A stretch of 64,000 nt of DNA, from positions 186,001-250,000 of the forward strand of contig NZ_CP031264.1 of assembly GCF_003258605.2 (NCBI RefSeq), written 5' to 3'. This document shows positions 43,245 to 52,237 of this stretch, piece by piece. Source of the DNA: Peterkaempfera bronchialis (lineage in GTDB: Bacteria; Actinomycetota; Actinomycetes; Streptomycetales; Streptomycetaceae). The position numbers and the translations under genes were made by a program. The notes under the pieces are model-generated. The model saw only the letters and a program-made list of their open reading frames with translations, did no database searches and had not been told where the DNA came from. Position 1 is the first letter of the stretch. Each line of letters starts with the position of its first letter.

Positions 43245-45380
43245 ATGTCGTCTCTCTCCACTCGTGAACGGACCCCCCGGCCGACCAGGTCGCCCGCGGG
43301 GGACGGGGGCGAGCCGCACCGGGTCTCCGGCGGGCTGCTGGAGCCCAGGCTGCTCATCGCCTCCCTGCCCGGCGCGGTGCGGAAGCTCGACCCCCGGGTG
43401 ATGGCCAGGAACCCGGTGATGTTCGTGGTCGAGGTCGGGGCCGTGGTCACCGCCTTCTCCGCGCTCAGGAACCCCGGTGTCTTCGCCTGGGTGATCACCG
43501 TCTGGCTCTGGCTCACCGTGGTCTTCGCCAACCTGGCCGAGGCCGTCGCCGAGGGCCGGGGCAAGGCGCAGGCCGACACCCTGCGCCGCAGCCGGACCGG
43601 CACCGTCGCCCGGCGGCTGACCGACTGGCAGCCCGGACGGTCCGGCGCCCCGGAGGAGGAGGTCTCCGCCGCCGCGCTGCGGCCCGGCGACCACGTCCTG
43701 GTGGAGGCCGGCGGGACCATACCCGGCGACGGGGACGTGGTCGAGGGCGTGGCCAGCGTGGACGAGTCGGCGATCACCGGCGAGTCCGCCCCCGTCATCC
43801 GCGAGTCCGGCGGCGACCGGTCGGCCGTCACCGGCGGCACCAGGGTGCTCTCCGACCGCATCGTCGTGAAGATCACCTCCGAGCCCGGCAGGACCTTCAT
43901 CGACCGGATGATCGCCCTGGTCGAGGGCGCCGCCCGGCAGAAGACCCCCAATGAGACCGCCCTCAACATCCTGCTGGCGTCCCTCACCATCGTCTTCCTG
44001 CTGGCCGTCGTCACCCTCCAGCCGATGGCCTCCTACGCGGGCGCCCCGCAGACCCTGATCGTGCTGACCGCCCTGGTGGTCGCCCTGATCCCCACCACCA
44101 TCGGGGCGCTGCTCTCGGCGATCGGCATCGCCGGCATGGACCGCCTGGTGCAGCGCAATGTGCTCGCCATGTCCGGCCGCGCCGTCGAGGCCGCCGGCGA
44201 TGTCGGCACCCTGCTGCTGGACAAGACCGGCACCATCACCCTCGGCAACCGCCAGGCCGCCGCCTTCCTCACCGCCGGCGGCGTCGACGCCGCCGAACTG
44301 GCCGACGCCGCCCAGCTCTCCTCGCTCGCCGACGAGACCCCCGAGGGCCGCTCGGTGGTCGTCCTCGCCAAGGAGGAGTACGGTCTGCGGGCCCGCACCT
44401 CCGGCGAACTCGGCCACGCCGACTGGGTGCCCTTCACCGCCCGCACCCGGATGTCGGGCGTGGACCTCACCGAGGACGGCACCACCCGCCGGATCCGCAA
44501 GGGCGCGGCGGGCGCGGTCGCCGACTGGGTCACCGAGCACGGCGGCACCGTCGGCGCCGAGGTCACCGCGCTGGTGGAGCAGATCTCCGCGTCCGGCGGC
44601 ACTCCGCTGGTCGTCGCCTCCCAGGAGGGGGCCGTACCCCGGGTGCTCGGCGTGATCCACCTCAAGGACATGGTCAAGCACGGCATCCGGGAGCGGTTCG
44701 CGGAGCTGCGCCGGATGGGCATCAGAACCGTCATGATCACCGGCGACAACCCGCTGACCGCCCGGGCCATCGCCGAGGAGGCGGGCGTCGACGACTTCCT
44801 CGCCGAGGCCACCCCCGAGGACAAGCTGGCCCTGATCAGAAGGGAGCAGGCCGGCGGCACGCTGGTGGCGATGACCGGCGACGGGACCAATGACGCCCCG
44901 GCGCTGGCCCAGGCCGACGTGGGGGTGGCCATGAACACCGGCACCACCGCGGCCAAGGAGGCCGGCAACATGGTGGACCTGGACTCCGACCCCACCAAGC
45001 TGATCGAGATCGTCGAGATCGGCAAGCAGCTGCTGATCACCCGGGGCGCGCTGACCACCTTCTCCATCGCCAATGACGTCGCCAAGTACTTCGCGATCAT
45101 CCCGGCCATGTTCGCCGCCGCGTATCCCGGCCTGGACCGGCTCAACCTCATGCGGCTGCACAGCCCGCAGTCCGCAATCACCTCGGCGATCGTCTTCAAC
45201 GCCCTGATCATCGTGGTGCTGATCCCGCTGGCCCTGCGCGGTGTGCGCTACCGGCCGTCCTCGGCCTCCGCGCTGCTCCGGCGCAACCTCTGGGTCTACG
45301 GCCTGGGCGGACTGCTGCTGCCGTTCGCCGGTATCAAACTCATCGACCTCCTTGTCCAGTTCGTCCCCGGGCTCCGCTGA
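43245..45380 (+). CDS. kdpB: K+-transporting P-type ATPase subunit KdpB
   Basis: 711 residues. The P-type ATPase marks are the actuator TGES (ITGESAPVI), the phosphorylated Asp326 in [12 protein letters not shown], the nucleotide-binding [12 protein letters not shown] and KGA segments, and [21 protein letters not shown]. It drives high-affinity K+ uptake at low external potassium. An N-terminal extension of ~20 residues is longer than in E. coli. No defect is seen. Confidence 0.96.
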   Translation: MSSLSTRERTPRPTRSPAGDGGEPHRVSGGLLEPRLLIASLPGAVRKLDPRVMARNPVMFVVEVGAVVTAFSALRNPGVFAWVITVWLWLTVVFANLAEAVAEGRGKAQADTLRRSRTGTVARRLTDWQPGRSGAPEEEVSAAALRPGDHVLVEAGGTIPGDGDVVEGVASVDESAITGESAPVIRESGGDRSAVTGGTRVLSDRIVVKITSEPGRTFIDRMIALVEGAARQKTPNETALNILLASLTIVFLLAVVTLQPMASYAGAPQTLIVLTALVVALIPTTIGALLSAIGIAGMDRLVQRNVLAMSGRAVEAAGDVGTLLLDKTGTITLGNRQAAAFLTAGGVDAAELADAAQLSSLADETPEGRSVVVLAKEEYGLRARTSGELGHADWVPFTARTRMSGVDLTEDGTTRRIRKGAAGAVADWVTEHGGTVGAEVTALVEQISASGGTPLVVASQEGAVPRVLGVIHLKDMVKHGIRERFAELRRMGIRTVMITGDNPLTARAIAEEAGVDDFLAEATPEDKLALIRREQAGGTLVAMTGDGTNDAPALAQADVGVAMNTGTTAAKEAGNMVDLDSDPTKLIEIVEIGKQLLITRGALTTFSIANDVAKYFAIIPAMFAAAYPGLDRLNLMRLHSPQSAITSAIVFNALIIVVLIPLALRGVRYRPSSASALLRRNLWVYGLGGLLLPFAGIKLIDLLVQFVPGLR

Positions 45381-45409
45381 CCCGGCCCGGAGAGAACGGA
45401 GACACCCTC

Positions 45410-46018
45410 ATGTCCAAGCCCCTCCCCACCGCCCTGCGCTCCCACCTCACGGCGCTGCGGATGCTGCTGGTGATGACCGTGCTGCTCGGCCTCGCCTACC
45501 CGCTGCTGATCACCGGCGCCGCGCAGGCGGTCTTCACCCACCAGGCCAACGGCTCGCTGGTGCAGGCCGACGGGCGGACCGTCGGCTCCAGCCTCATCGG
45601 CCAGCGCTTCGACCTGCCCGGCACCTCGGGGCGGCCGGACCCCCGGTGGTTCCAGCCCCGCCCCTCCGCCGCCGGCTACAACCCCACGGCCAGCGGCGCC
45701 TCCAACCTCGGCCCCAACAGCGCGGACCTCGCCAGGACGGTCCGGGCGCGCAGGGACGCCGTCGCCGCCTTCGACGGCGTCACCCCCTCCCGGGTCCCCG
45801 CCGACGCCGTCACCGCCTCCGGCTCCGGCCTGGACCCGGACATCTCCCCGGCGTACGCCCGCGAGCAGGTGAACCGGGTCGCCCGGGCCCGCGCGCTGGC
45901 CCCGGCGGCCGTCGCCCGGCTGGTCGAGGAGCACATCCGGAACCGGCCGCTCGGCTTCCTCGGCAATGAGCGGGTGAACGTCCTGGAACTCAACCGGGCG
46001 CTGGCGGCACTGCGGTGA
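45410..46018 (+). CDS. kdpC: K+-transporting ATPase subunit KdpC
   Basis: 202 residues with one N-terminal span (LRMLLVMTVLLGLAYPLLITGAAQ) and the conserved outer domain: GSSLIGQRF, PRWFQPRPSAAGYNPTASGASNLGPNS, VPADAVTASGSGLDPDISPAYA and HIRNRPLGFLGNERVNVLELN. KdpC aids ATP use by KdpB. It ends the operon; kdpD/kdpE do not follow. Confidence 0.95.
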   Translation: MSKPLPTALRSHLTALRMLLVMTVLLGLAYPLLITGAAQAVFTHQANGSLVQADGRTVGSSLIGQRFDLPGTSGRPDPRWFQPRPSAAGYNPTASGASNLGPNSADLARTVRARRDAVAAFDGVTPSRVPADAVTASGSGLDPDISPAYAREQVNRVARARALAPAAVARLVEEHIRNRPLGFLGNERVNVLELNRALAALR

Positions 46019-46037
46019 CACAGCGGAGGTAGCGGAC

Positions 46038-46078
46038 GCCGCCCGGTGCCGGTCAGGGAGTGACCCGCACCGGGCGGC
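46038..46078. terminator. Bidirectional hairpin terminator between kdpC and the sugar kinase gene
   Basis: GCCGCCCGGTGC (46038-46049) pairs with its complement at 46067-46078; the interior (GGTCA/TGACC) extends the stem around a 5-base loop. It lies between convergent operons. Confidence 0.75.
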
Positions 46079-46096
46079 CGACGCAGCAGACACCGG

Positions 46097-47611
46097 CTAC
46101 GGCATGGCGGTCCGGTACTGCTCGACCTCCGTCCAGGCGGCCGGCACGGCCGCGAGGCACCGGTCGAAGACCTCGGCCTGGCGCAGATAGGCGGCGCGGT
46201 CGGGTCCGGGGCGTACGCAGAGGTCGTCCGCGTCGTCCACCGACCACGGCCGGGCGTCCTGGGAGAGGGCTGCGGGCAGCAGCGAGGCGACCCCCCGGGC
46301 GCCGAGTTCGCTGGTGAGCTGGCGGCGGACCGGGCGGCCCAGCACATCGGCGAAGATCTGCGCCCAGACCTCGGAGCGGGCGCCGCCGCCGGCGATCCGC
46401 CAGGGGCGGTCCCCCACCTCGGCCCCGCTCACCACGACCCGGTCGAGCTGCACCCGGTGGTACTGGGCGACCCCCTCGATGACCGCCCGGGTGAGATGGC
46501 CGCGCCGATGCAGGCCGGAGATGCCGAGGAAGGTCCCGGAAGCGGCGGGGTGCTCGGGGGCGCCGTTGACAAAGGGCAGGAAGAGCAGGCCCTCCGCGCC
46601 CGGTGGCACGGTGGCCGCCTCCCGCAGCAGCTCCACCGGGGACACGCCGCCGACCCGGCCGTGCGGTACCGAGGCGGAGGCCAGCCACTCCAGGTTGGCG
46701 GCCGAGGTCGGGGCGACCTCCATGGCGAGCATCCGGGTGGGGTCGGGCAGCAGGGCGCTGAGGGTGACCCGGGGCGCGGGAGTACCGGCCGGCACCACCA
46801 CGCCGTTGATCGCCCAGGTGCCCACGATGACCGTGACATCGCCGAGTTCGCGACCGCCCGCGCCCAGGGTCGCCGCCACGCAGTCCATGGCGCCCGCGAC
46901 GACCGGCAGCCCCTCGGGCAGTCCGGTACGGGCGGCCACCTGCGCGGTCAGCCCGGCGACCACCTCGCCGGAGGACCGCAGGGCGGGGAAGCGGCGCAGG
47001 TCGTCGGCGGGCAGGCCGACCAGGTCCAGCGCCGTGGCGGTGTAGCGGCGGGTGTCCAGCGCGACCATGCCGAAGGCGCTGGCATCGCTGTAGTCGGCGC
47101 TGGCGACCCCGGTGAGCTGGGAGGTCACCCAGTCCTTGCAGGAGAGCGCCCACCGGGTGGCCCGGTAGGTCTCCGGCTCGTGGTCGCGCAGCCACCGCAG
47201 CAGCACGCTGGGCTGGGCGGCCCAGGGGATGGAGCCGGTCTCCGCCGCCAGCCGGGCCGCCGCCTCGGGGGCGATGGCCTCCACGATCCGCTGCGCCCTG
47301 CTGTCGGAGGAGGCGATGGCGGCGCCGACGGGCCGCAGTTCCGCGTCGACCGGGTAGAGGCCGTTGCCGTGGCCCGCGACGCCGATACCGGCCGGGACGT
47401 AGCCGTCGGCGGCCAGCTTGGCGGCCAGCTCCTCCAGCAGCGTCAGCACGGTGTCGGCCAGGACCGCCATGTCCACCTCGTGGCGGTGCGCCGTGACGCA
47501 GGTGCGCGGCGTCCTGGCCGTGACGATGTGCAGCTCGCGGCCGTCCGCGTCGAAGGCCGCCGCCTTGGTGGCGGTCAGACCGACGTCGACGCCGAGGTAG
47601 CAGGTGGTCAC
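46097..47611 (-). CDS. FGGY-family carbohydrate/polyol kinase (LyxK/EryA-like)
   Basis: 504 residues, two actin-like ATPase domains. N-terminal phosphate motif YLGVDVGLTATKAAAF; substrate side GVAGHGNGLYPVDAELRPVG and SSDSRAQRIVE; C-terminal MDCVAATLGAGG, VGTWAINGV and EVAPTSAANLEWLA, which follow L-xylulokinase and erythritol kinase more closely than glycerol or xylulose kinases; adenosine motif RIAGGGARSEVWAQI. It phosphorylates a sugar or polyol imported by the upstream ABC system. GTG 47611 overlaps the dehydrogenase stop (GTGA) and has AGGAGG upstream. It is the last gene of the operon. Confidence 0.86.
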   Translation of the reverse strand: MTTCYLGVDVGLTATKAAAFDADGRELHIVTARTPRTCVTAHRHEVDMAVLADTVLTLLEELAAKLAADGYVPAGIGVAGHGNGLYPVDAELRPVGAAIASSDSRAQRIVEAIAPEAAARLAAETGSIPWAAQPSVLLRWLRDHEPETYRATRWALSCKDWVTSQLTGVASADYSDASAFGMVALDTRRYTATALDLVGLPADDLRRFPALRSSGEVVAGLTAQVAARTGLPEGLPVVAGAMDCVAATLGAGGRELGDVTVIVGTWAINGVVVPAGTPAPRVTLSALLPDPTRMLAMEVAPTSAANLEWLASASVPHGRVGGVSPVELLREAATVPPGAEGLLFLPFVNGAPEHPAASGTFLGISGLHRRGHLTRAVIEGVAQYHRVQLDRVVVSGAEVGDRPWRIAGGGARSEVWAQIFADVLGRPVRRQLTSELGARGVASLLPAALSQDARPWSVDDADDLCVRPGPDRAAYLRQAEVFDRCLAAVPAAWTEVEQYRTAMP

Positions 47612-49266
47612 AGCGCCCTCCTGTCGCTGGTGGCGGTGGCCGCCGGGTCCTGCATCGTACGGGGTCGGAAGCGTCGGAGCTCCCGGTCGTAGCCGGCGAG
47701 CTCGTCCTGGATGCGGTCCTCGTCCCAGCCCAGGTGCGGGGCGGCGATGCGGGCGCAGCGGGGGGCGGCGGCGCGGCCCATGTCGCCGCCGAGTCCGATG
47801 AGGGTGCGGCGCAGCAGGATGTCGCCCAGGGTGGCGGCGCCCTCCTCGCGGACCGCGAGGACCACCTCGGCGCCGATCGCGCCCGACTCCTGGTCGACGG
47901 TGTCCAGCAGGTCCGGGTCGGCCTCGGCGAGGGCGAGCACCTGCCGGGCCCGTACGCCGTAGAGGTCGAGCAGCCGGCGGCGCTGGGCGGGGGTGAGGAC
48001 CGGGGAGTCGAGGAAGTCCTGGCGGAAGGCGGGCCAGTGCGAGGTGTCGGCGCCGGGCAGCGGGCGGGTGCGGGTGGTGCACGGCCGGGGCGCGCGGCCC
48101 AGGACCTTGAGTGCCTGGTCGGTGACGTCCTCGGCGAGCGCCCGATGGGTGGTCAGCTTGCCGCCGATGACGGAGAGCAGGCCCGGGTGGGCGGGGGCGT
48201 GGTCGAGCACGGTGTGGCCGCGGCTGATGGCGGCGTTGTCGGTGACGTCGGCCGTGTACGGCAGGGGGCGGATGCCGGCCACGCTGTAGAGCACGTCGCC
48301 GGGGGTGAGCCCGGCGCTGGGGAAGATCCGGTTGGTCTCGCTGAGCAGGTAGTCGATCTCGGCGTCGTCGGCGATGACCTCGTCCAGGTCGCCGTCGTAG
48401 CTGAGGTCGGTGCTGCCCAGCAGGTAGCGGCCTTCCCAGGGGAAGACGAAGATCGGCCGCTGGTCGGACGCGGCCTCGAAGAAGATGCAGGTCTCGGGGG
48501 CGCCGGGGAAGGGGTCCACGATGACGTGGCTGCCCTTGGTGCCGCCGTTGAGCCGCCGGGAGCTGATCTGGCCGTCAAGGACCTGGTCGATCCAGGGGCC
48601 GGCGGCGTTCACGGTGAGGCGGGCCCGGACCTCGCGCTCGTGGCCGGTCCGGTTGTCCCGGGTGCGCAGGCCGGACACCCGGTCGCCGTCGCGGATCAGC
48701 CCGGTGACGGTGGTGTGGGTCAGGATCTGCGCGCCGAGGCGGCGGGCGTCCAGCAGCAGTTCCACGCAGAGCCGCTCCGCCCAGGGCACCTGCGCGTCGT
48801 GGAAGAGCGCGGCGCCCCGGAGGCCCTTGGTCGACAGGTGCGGCCACTGCCGGGCCACCCGGCGGGTGGAGACGCTGCGGCTGCGGCCCCGGCCACGGCC
48901 CACCGCCATGGCGTCGAACGCGGCGAGGCCGAGCCGGATGAGCGCGCCCGGCCTGCTGTTGCCCGCGTAGAAGGGGATGAGCATGGGGTAGTCGCGGACC
49001 AGGTGCGGGGCGTTGCGGAAGAGCAGGTGCCGTTCCCGGATGGACTCGTGGACCAGCGTGAAGTCATAGCGTTCGAGGTATTTCAGGCCGCCGTGGATCA
49101 GTCGGCTGGAGGTGCTGGAGGTGCCGGACCCGGCGTCGGCGCGGTCCACCACCACGACGCGCAGGCCGCGCGCGGCGGCGTCGCGGGCGATGGCCAGCCC
49201 GTTGATCCCGGCTCCGACGACGGCGAGGTCGGCGATGTCCTGGCCGTCGGAGTGGTGTTGCGACAT
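47608..49266 (-). CDS. FAD-dependent glycerol-3-phosphate dehydrogenase-like (GlpD/EryB type)
   Basis: 552 residues. The FAD-binding motif is VVGAGINGLAIARDAAARGLRVVVVD; family blocks are SSRLIHGGLKYLERYDFTLVHESIRER, NAAGPWIDQV, TKGSHVIV, FVFPWEGRYLLGSTD and AGIRPLPYTADVTDNAAISRGH, followed by the DAO C-terminal domain. GlpD oxidises glycerol-3-phosphate; the related EryB oxidises erythritol phosphate. Between an LyxK/EryA-like kinase and an LsrF-type aldolase, it more likely oxidises a sugar-alcohol phosphate to a ketose phosphate, passing electrons to the quinone pool. That substrate choice is inference; the family is certain. Confidence 0.87.
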   Translation of the reverse strand: MSQHHSDGQDIADLAVVGAGINGLAIARDAAARGLRVVVVDRADAGSGTSSTSSRLIHGGLKYLERYDFTLVHESIRERHLLFRNAPHLVRDYPMLIPFYAGNSRPGALIRLGLAAFDAMAVGRGRGRSRSVSTRRVARQWPHLSTKGLRGAALFHDAQVPWAERLCVELLLDARRLGAQILTHTTVTGLIRDGDRVSGLRTRDNRTGHEREVRARLTVNAAGPWIDQVLDGQISSRRLNGGTKGSHVIVDPFPGAPETCIFFEAASDQRPIFVFPWEGRYLLGSTDLSYDGDLDEVIADDAEIDYLLSETNRIFPSAGLTPGDVLYSVAGIRPLPYTADVTDNAAISRGHTVLDHAPAHPGLLSVIGGKLTTHRALAEDVTDQALKVLGRAPRPCTTRTRPLPGADTSHWPAFRQDFLDSPVLTPAQRRRLLDLYGVRARQVLALAEADPDLLDTVDQESGAIGAEVVLAVREEGAATLGDILLRRTLIGLGGDMGRAAAPRCARIAAPHLGWDEDRIQDELAGYDRELRRFRPRTMQDPAATATSDRRAL

Positions 49267-49286
49267 GGGAGCTCCCGGAGGTGAGG

Positions 49287-49323
49287 GGTGCCGGTCCCGG
49301 TGGCCCGCACCGGGACCGGCACC
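49287..49323 (-). terminator. Strong intra-operon hairpin between LsrF-type and GlpD-like genes
   Basis: GGTGCCGGTCCCGGTG (49287-49302) and its exact complement (49308-49323) form a perfect 16-bp stem with a 5-base loop. It begins 11 bases past the lsrF-type stop and ends 21 bases before the dehydrogenase start. It may end most transcripts here or protect the 3' end of the upstream message, giving transporter/aldolase and dehydrogenase/kinase different levels. Confidence 0.65.
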
Positions 49324-49333
49324 CGCGCAGAGG

Positions 49334-50224
49334 TCAGGCGGAGGCGGAGTCGGCTGCGAGCCCCCGGAACAGCTCGTACGCCTCCTCGGGCTTGACCTGG
49401 TCGTGCACGACGGCGCGGACGGCGGCGAGCATCGCGGCCGGGTGCTCGCTCTGGAAGATGTTGCGGCCCATGTCCACTCCGGCGGCGCCCTCCTGGATCG
49501 AGCGGTAGGCCATGGTCAGGGCGTCCAGTTCGGGCAGCTTCTTGCCGCCCGCCACGATGATCGGCACCGGGCAGCCGGCGGTGACCGTCTCGAAGCCCTG
49601 CTCGACGTAGTAGGTCTTGACGACATGTGCGCCCATCTCGGCGCTGATCCGGGTGGCCAGCCGGAAGTAGCGGGCGTCGCGGACCATGTCCTTGCCGACG
49701 GCCGTGACGCCCAGGACGGCGATGCCGTGCCGCTGTCCGGCGTCCACCAGGGCGGCGAGGTTGCGTACCGAGCGCGACTCGTGCTCCGCGCCGATGAAGA
49801 CCTGGATGGCCAGGGCGGCGGCGTTCAGCCGGACGGCGTCCTCGATGTCCAGGGCGAGGTGCTCGTCCGAGAGGTCGCGCAGCACGCTGGGGCCGCCGCT
49901 GGCGCGCAGCACGATGCCCGCTTCGCTGTGCGGGGGGATGCTGGTGCGCAGCGCGCCTCGGGTCATCATGATCGCGTCCGCGTCGGGGACCAGCGGGGCG
50001 ATGGTGGCGTCCAGGCGCTCCAGGCCCGCCATCGGGCCGAGGAAGTAGCCGTGGTCGAACGCCAGCATGACGGTGCGTCCGGTGTCCCGGCGGAAGATGC
50101 GGGAGAGCCGGTTCTGGAGGCCCCAGTCCTGGGCCTGGGCGCCCTTGACGTGGAAGCCGCCGGCGGTGGTGGTCCGGGGGCCGGCGAAGTCGCGGGCCTC
50201 ACGCAGGTCGTCGGTGTCAGCCAT
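49334..50224 (-). CDS. LsrF-type class I aldolase/thiolase (DeoC/FbaB superfamily)
   Basis: 296 residues, strikingly like E. coli LsrF (3-hydroxy-2,4-pentadione 5-phosphate thiolase). The N-terminus starts MADTDD, then [32 protein letters not shown] and [15 protein letters not shown] follow, and the Schiff-base lysine is Lys203 in [11 protein letters not shown], the same number as in E. coli when I align from memory without gaps. [15 protein letters not shown] and [13 protein letters not shown] bind phosphate. It should cleave or transfer from a ketose or dione phosphate. It is coupled to the permease upstream by an 8-base overlap. LsrG and LsrR partners are absent. Confidence 0.88.
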   Translation of the reverse strand: MADTDDLREARDFAGPRTTTAGGFHVKGAQAQDWGLQNRLSRIFRRDTGRTVMLAFDHGYFLGPMAGLERLDATIAPLVPDADAIMMTRGALRTSIPPHSEAGIVLRASGGPSVLRDLSDEHLALDIEDAVRLNAAALAIQVFIGAEHESRSVRNLAALVDAGQRHGIAVLGVTAVGKDMVRDARYFRLATRISAEMGAHVVKTYYVEQGFETVTAGCPVPIIVAGGKKLPELDALTMAYRSIQEGAAGVDMGRNIFQSEHPAAMLAAVRAVVHDQVKPEEAYELFRGLAADSASA

Positions 50225-51281
50225 GGGTCTGTCCTTCTGTAGTGGCGGTGCTTGTCGGGGTGGTGCTTGTCGGGGTGGTGCTTGTCGGAAAGGTGTGGGG
50301 CGGCGGACCGCTGGGCGGCCGGTGCCTGGTACGGGAGGGTGCGGGGCCGGGGCGGCGGCTGCCGCCGCCTGCCAGGAAGAGGACGAAGAGGACGAGGCAG
50401 CCCTTGAGCAGGTTCTGCGCTGCGGTGCTCCAGCCGACCAGGTTGACCAGGCCGTCCAGCAGGATGAAGAAGAGCGCTCCGCCCCAGACGCCGACCGGCA
50501 CGGCCCGGCCGCCGGAGATGAGCGTCCCGCCGATGACGACCACCGCGATCGAGTCGAGCAGATAGCGGGTCCCCAGGTCGGGGGTGGGCGCGATGTAGGT
50601 GGCCAGCAGGGCGCCGGTGAGTCCGGCCAGTGCGCCGCTGGCCAGGTAGGTCGCGGCGACGACCCGGGTGACGGGGACTCCGGCCCGCTCGGCGGCGCGG
50701 GCGTTCTGGCCGACGGCGGTCAGCGACCGCCCGTAGGTGGTGCCGCGCAGCAGCAGGACGGTCAGCACGGTCAGCGCCGCGACGGCGACGGCCGGCAGCG
50801 GGATTCCCGCCGGGCGCAGATTGAGCAGTCGGCGCAGTCCCGGGTCGGGCAGCGCGGTGAAGCCCTCGGCCAGGGCGAGCGTGCAGGAGGAGGCCACCAG
50901 GCCGGACGCCAGCGTGGCGATGATCGGGGGGACGGACAGCCCGAGGATCGCGACCGAGCTGACTGCCGCCACCGCGAGGCCCGCCGCGATCCCGGCGAGG
51001 ATGCCGAGGACGACCGAGCCGGTGGAGGCGGTGGCCCCGACGGAGACAAACCCGGCCAGCGAGATCACCGGCCCCACGGAGACGTCGATATTGCCCGGTC
51101 CGGCGGTGACGACCAGCATCTGGCCGATGCCGACGACGATCAGGTACGGGGCCAGGGAGAGCGCCAGGGAGACCGTCTGGCCGCCGCCCTGGCCGGAGAC
51201 CGCCAGGATGACCAGCCAGACCAGCAGGGCCGCGAGGAATCCCCAGATCCAGGGGCGGGTGAGCAGGGTACGGGGGTTCAT
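50217..51281 (-). CDS. Sugar ABC transporter permease (RbsC/LsrD-like), distal copy
   Basis: 354 residues with ~9 spans of the ribose/AI-2 class permease family: [35 protein letters not shown] (first conserved region), [24 protein letters not shown] (cytoplasmic EAA-like loop) and [31 protein letters not shown]. The C-terminus has a Thr/Ser/Pro repeat tail of ~45 residues encoded by the 15-bp repeats at 50248-50288, not part of the family. ATG 51281 overlaps the other permease stop (ATGA). Confidence 0.88.
   Translation of the reverse strand: MNPRTLLTRPWIWGFLAALLVWLVILAVSGQGGGQTVSLALSLAPYLIVVGIGQMLVVTAGPGNIDVSVGPVISLAGFVSVGATASTGSVVLGILAGIAAGLAVAAVSSVAILGLSVPPIIATLASGLVASSCTLALAEGFTALPDPGLRRLLNLRPAGIPLPAVAVAALTVLTVLLLRGTTYGRSLTAVGQNARAAERAGVPVTRVVAATYLASGALAGLTGALLATYIAPTPDLGTRYLLDSIAVVVIGGTLISGGRAVPVGVWGGALFFILLDGLVNLVGWSTAAQNLLKGCLVLFVLFLAGGGSRRPGPAPSRTRHRPPSGPPPHTFPTSTTPTSTTPTSTATTEGQTHG
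50248..50288 (-). repeat. 15-bp tandem repeat (2.7 copies) in the permease C-terminus
   Basis: GTGCTTGTCGGGGTG occurs at 50248 and 50263, and a partial third copy begins at 50278. It keeps the frame and encodes a PTSTT-type repeat in the permease tail, so copy number may vary between strains. Confidence 0.75.
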
Positions 51282-52237
51282 CGCAGCACCTTCCCGATCA
51301 GCACCCGGCCGGCGAGGACGGCCAGCACGATGGCGCCCTGGACGGCGGACTGCATGGTGGACGGCACGTCCAGCAGGCTGAGCGTCACGCTGACCAGGCC
51401 GAGGGTCACCCCGCCGATGGCCACGCCCCACGGGACGGCGCTGCCGCCTCGGAAGCTGCCGCCGCCGAGGATCACGGCGGCCACGGTGATCAGGGTGTAG
51501 CTGGAGGCCGACGAGACATCGCCGCCGCCGGTCTGCGAGGCCAGCAGCAGCCCGGACAGCACCCCGAGGGCGCCTGCGGCGGCGTAGGCGACCACCCGCG
51601 AGGTCAGCGGGCGCAGCCCGGCGCGTTCCAGGGCGGTGGCATTGCTGCCCAGGGCGCGGATGCGGACGCCCAGGGCGCTGCGGGCGGCCAACAGGTGGAC
51701 CAGTGCGGCGACCGCGAGGATCGGCAGCAGCGGCGCCGGGAACCCGGCCGGCTGCCAGGCGCCGAACGACGCCAGCCAGTCCGGGGTGGTCCCTCCCGGG
51801 GTGGGCAGCACGGACAGTCCCAGGCCCAGCCAGACGAAGGACGCGCCCAGCGTCGCGATGAGGGCGGGCACCCGGCGCAGGTGGATGAGCGCGCCCAGGA
51901 CGGCGTACCCGGCGACGAGCGCCAGCAGGATCAGGACGCCGGTCAGCGGGGAGGTGACCAGCCTGGTCGCGGCGATGACGGTGACCAGGCCGACGAAGGC
52001 GCCGATGCCGAGGTCGATGTCGCCGACCGACATGAGCATCATCTGGGCCTGGGCCGCGAAGACGAGGGGCACGGCGGCGGAGAGGACGAGCGCGAACCCC
52101 GGAACAGTCAGGACCCCCGACTGGAGGGAGGCGCAGACCGCGACCATGGCGGCCAGGGCGATTGCGCTGACCGCTGCCGGCGCGGCTCTGCGCACCCCGG
52201 CTCTGGTCGGCAGCGCCGACGTGAGGACATCAGTCAT
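51278..52237 (-). CDS. Sugar ABC transporter permease (RbsC/LsrC-like), proximal copy
   Basis: 319 residues with 8-9 spans, the second member of a heterodimeric ribose-type permease. Conserved parts are FAAQAQMMLMSVGDIDLGIGAFVGLVTVI, RSALGVRIRALGSNATALERAGL and YTLITVAAVILGGGSFRGGSAVPWGVAIG. It overlaps the ATPase gene by eight bases at its start and the second permease by four at its end. Confidence 0.88.
   Translation of the reverse strand: MTDVLTSALPTRAGVRRAAPAAVSAIALAAMVAVCASLQSGVLTVPGFALVLSAAVPLVFAAQAQMMLMSVGDIDLGIGAFVGLVTVIAATRLVTSPLTGVLILLALVAGYAVLGALIHLRRVPALIATLGASFVWLGLGLSVLPTPGGTTPDWLASFGAWQPAGFPAPLLPILAVAALVHLLAARSALGVRIRALGSNATALERAGLRPLTSRVVAYAAAGALGVLSGLLLASQTGGGDVSSASSYTLITVAAVILGGGSFRGGSAVPWGVAIGGVTLGLVSVTLSLLDVPSTMQSAVQGAIVLAVLAGRVLIGKVLR

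Noticed and set aside
41259-45161. 1300-codon reverse-strand open frame
   Set aside because: Antisense to kdpFAB with G/H/Q/V-rich nonsense composition; the kdp genes are certain.
50248-50288. CRISPR-like short direct repeats
   Set aside because: Units are contiguous 15-bp copies without spacers inside a coding tail; the same holds for the 14-bp array at 62431. No CRISPR array is present.
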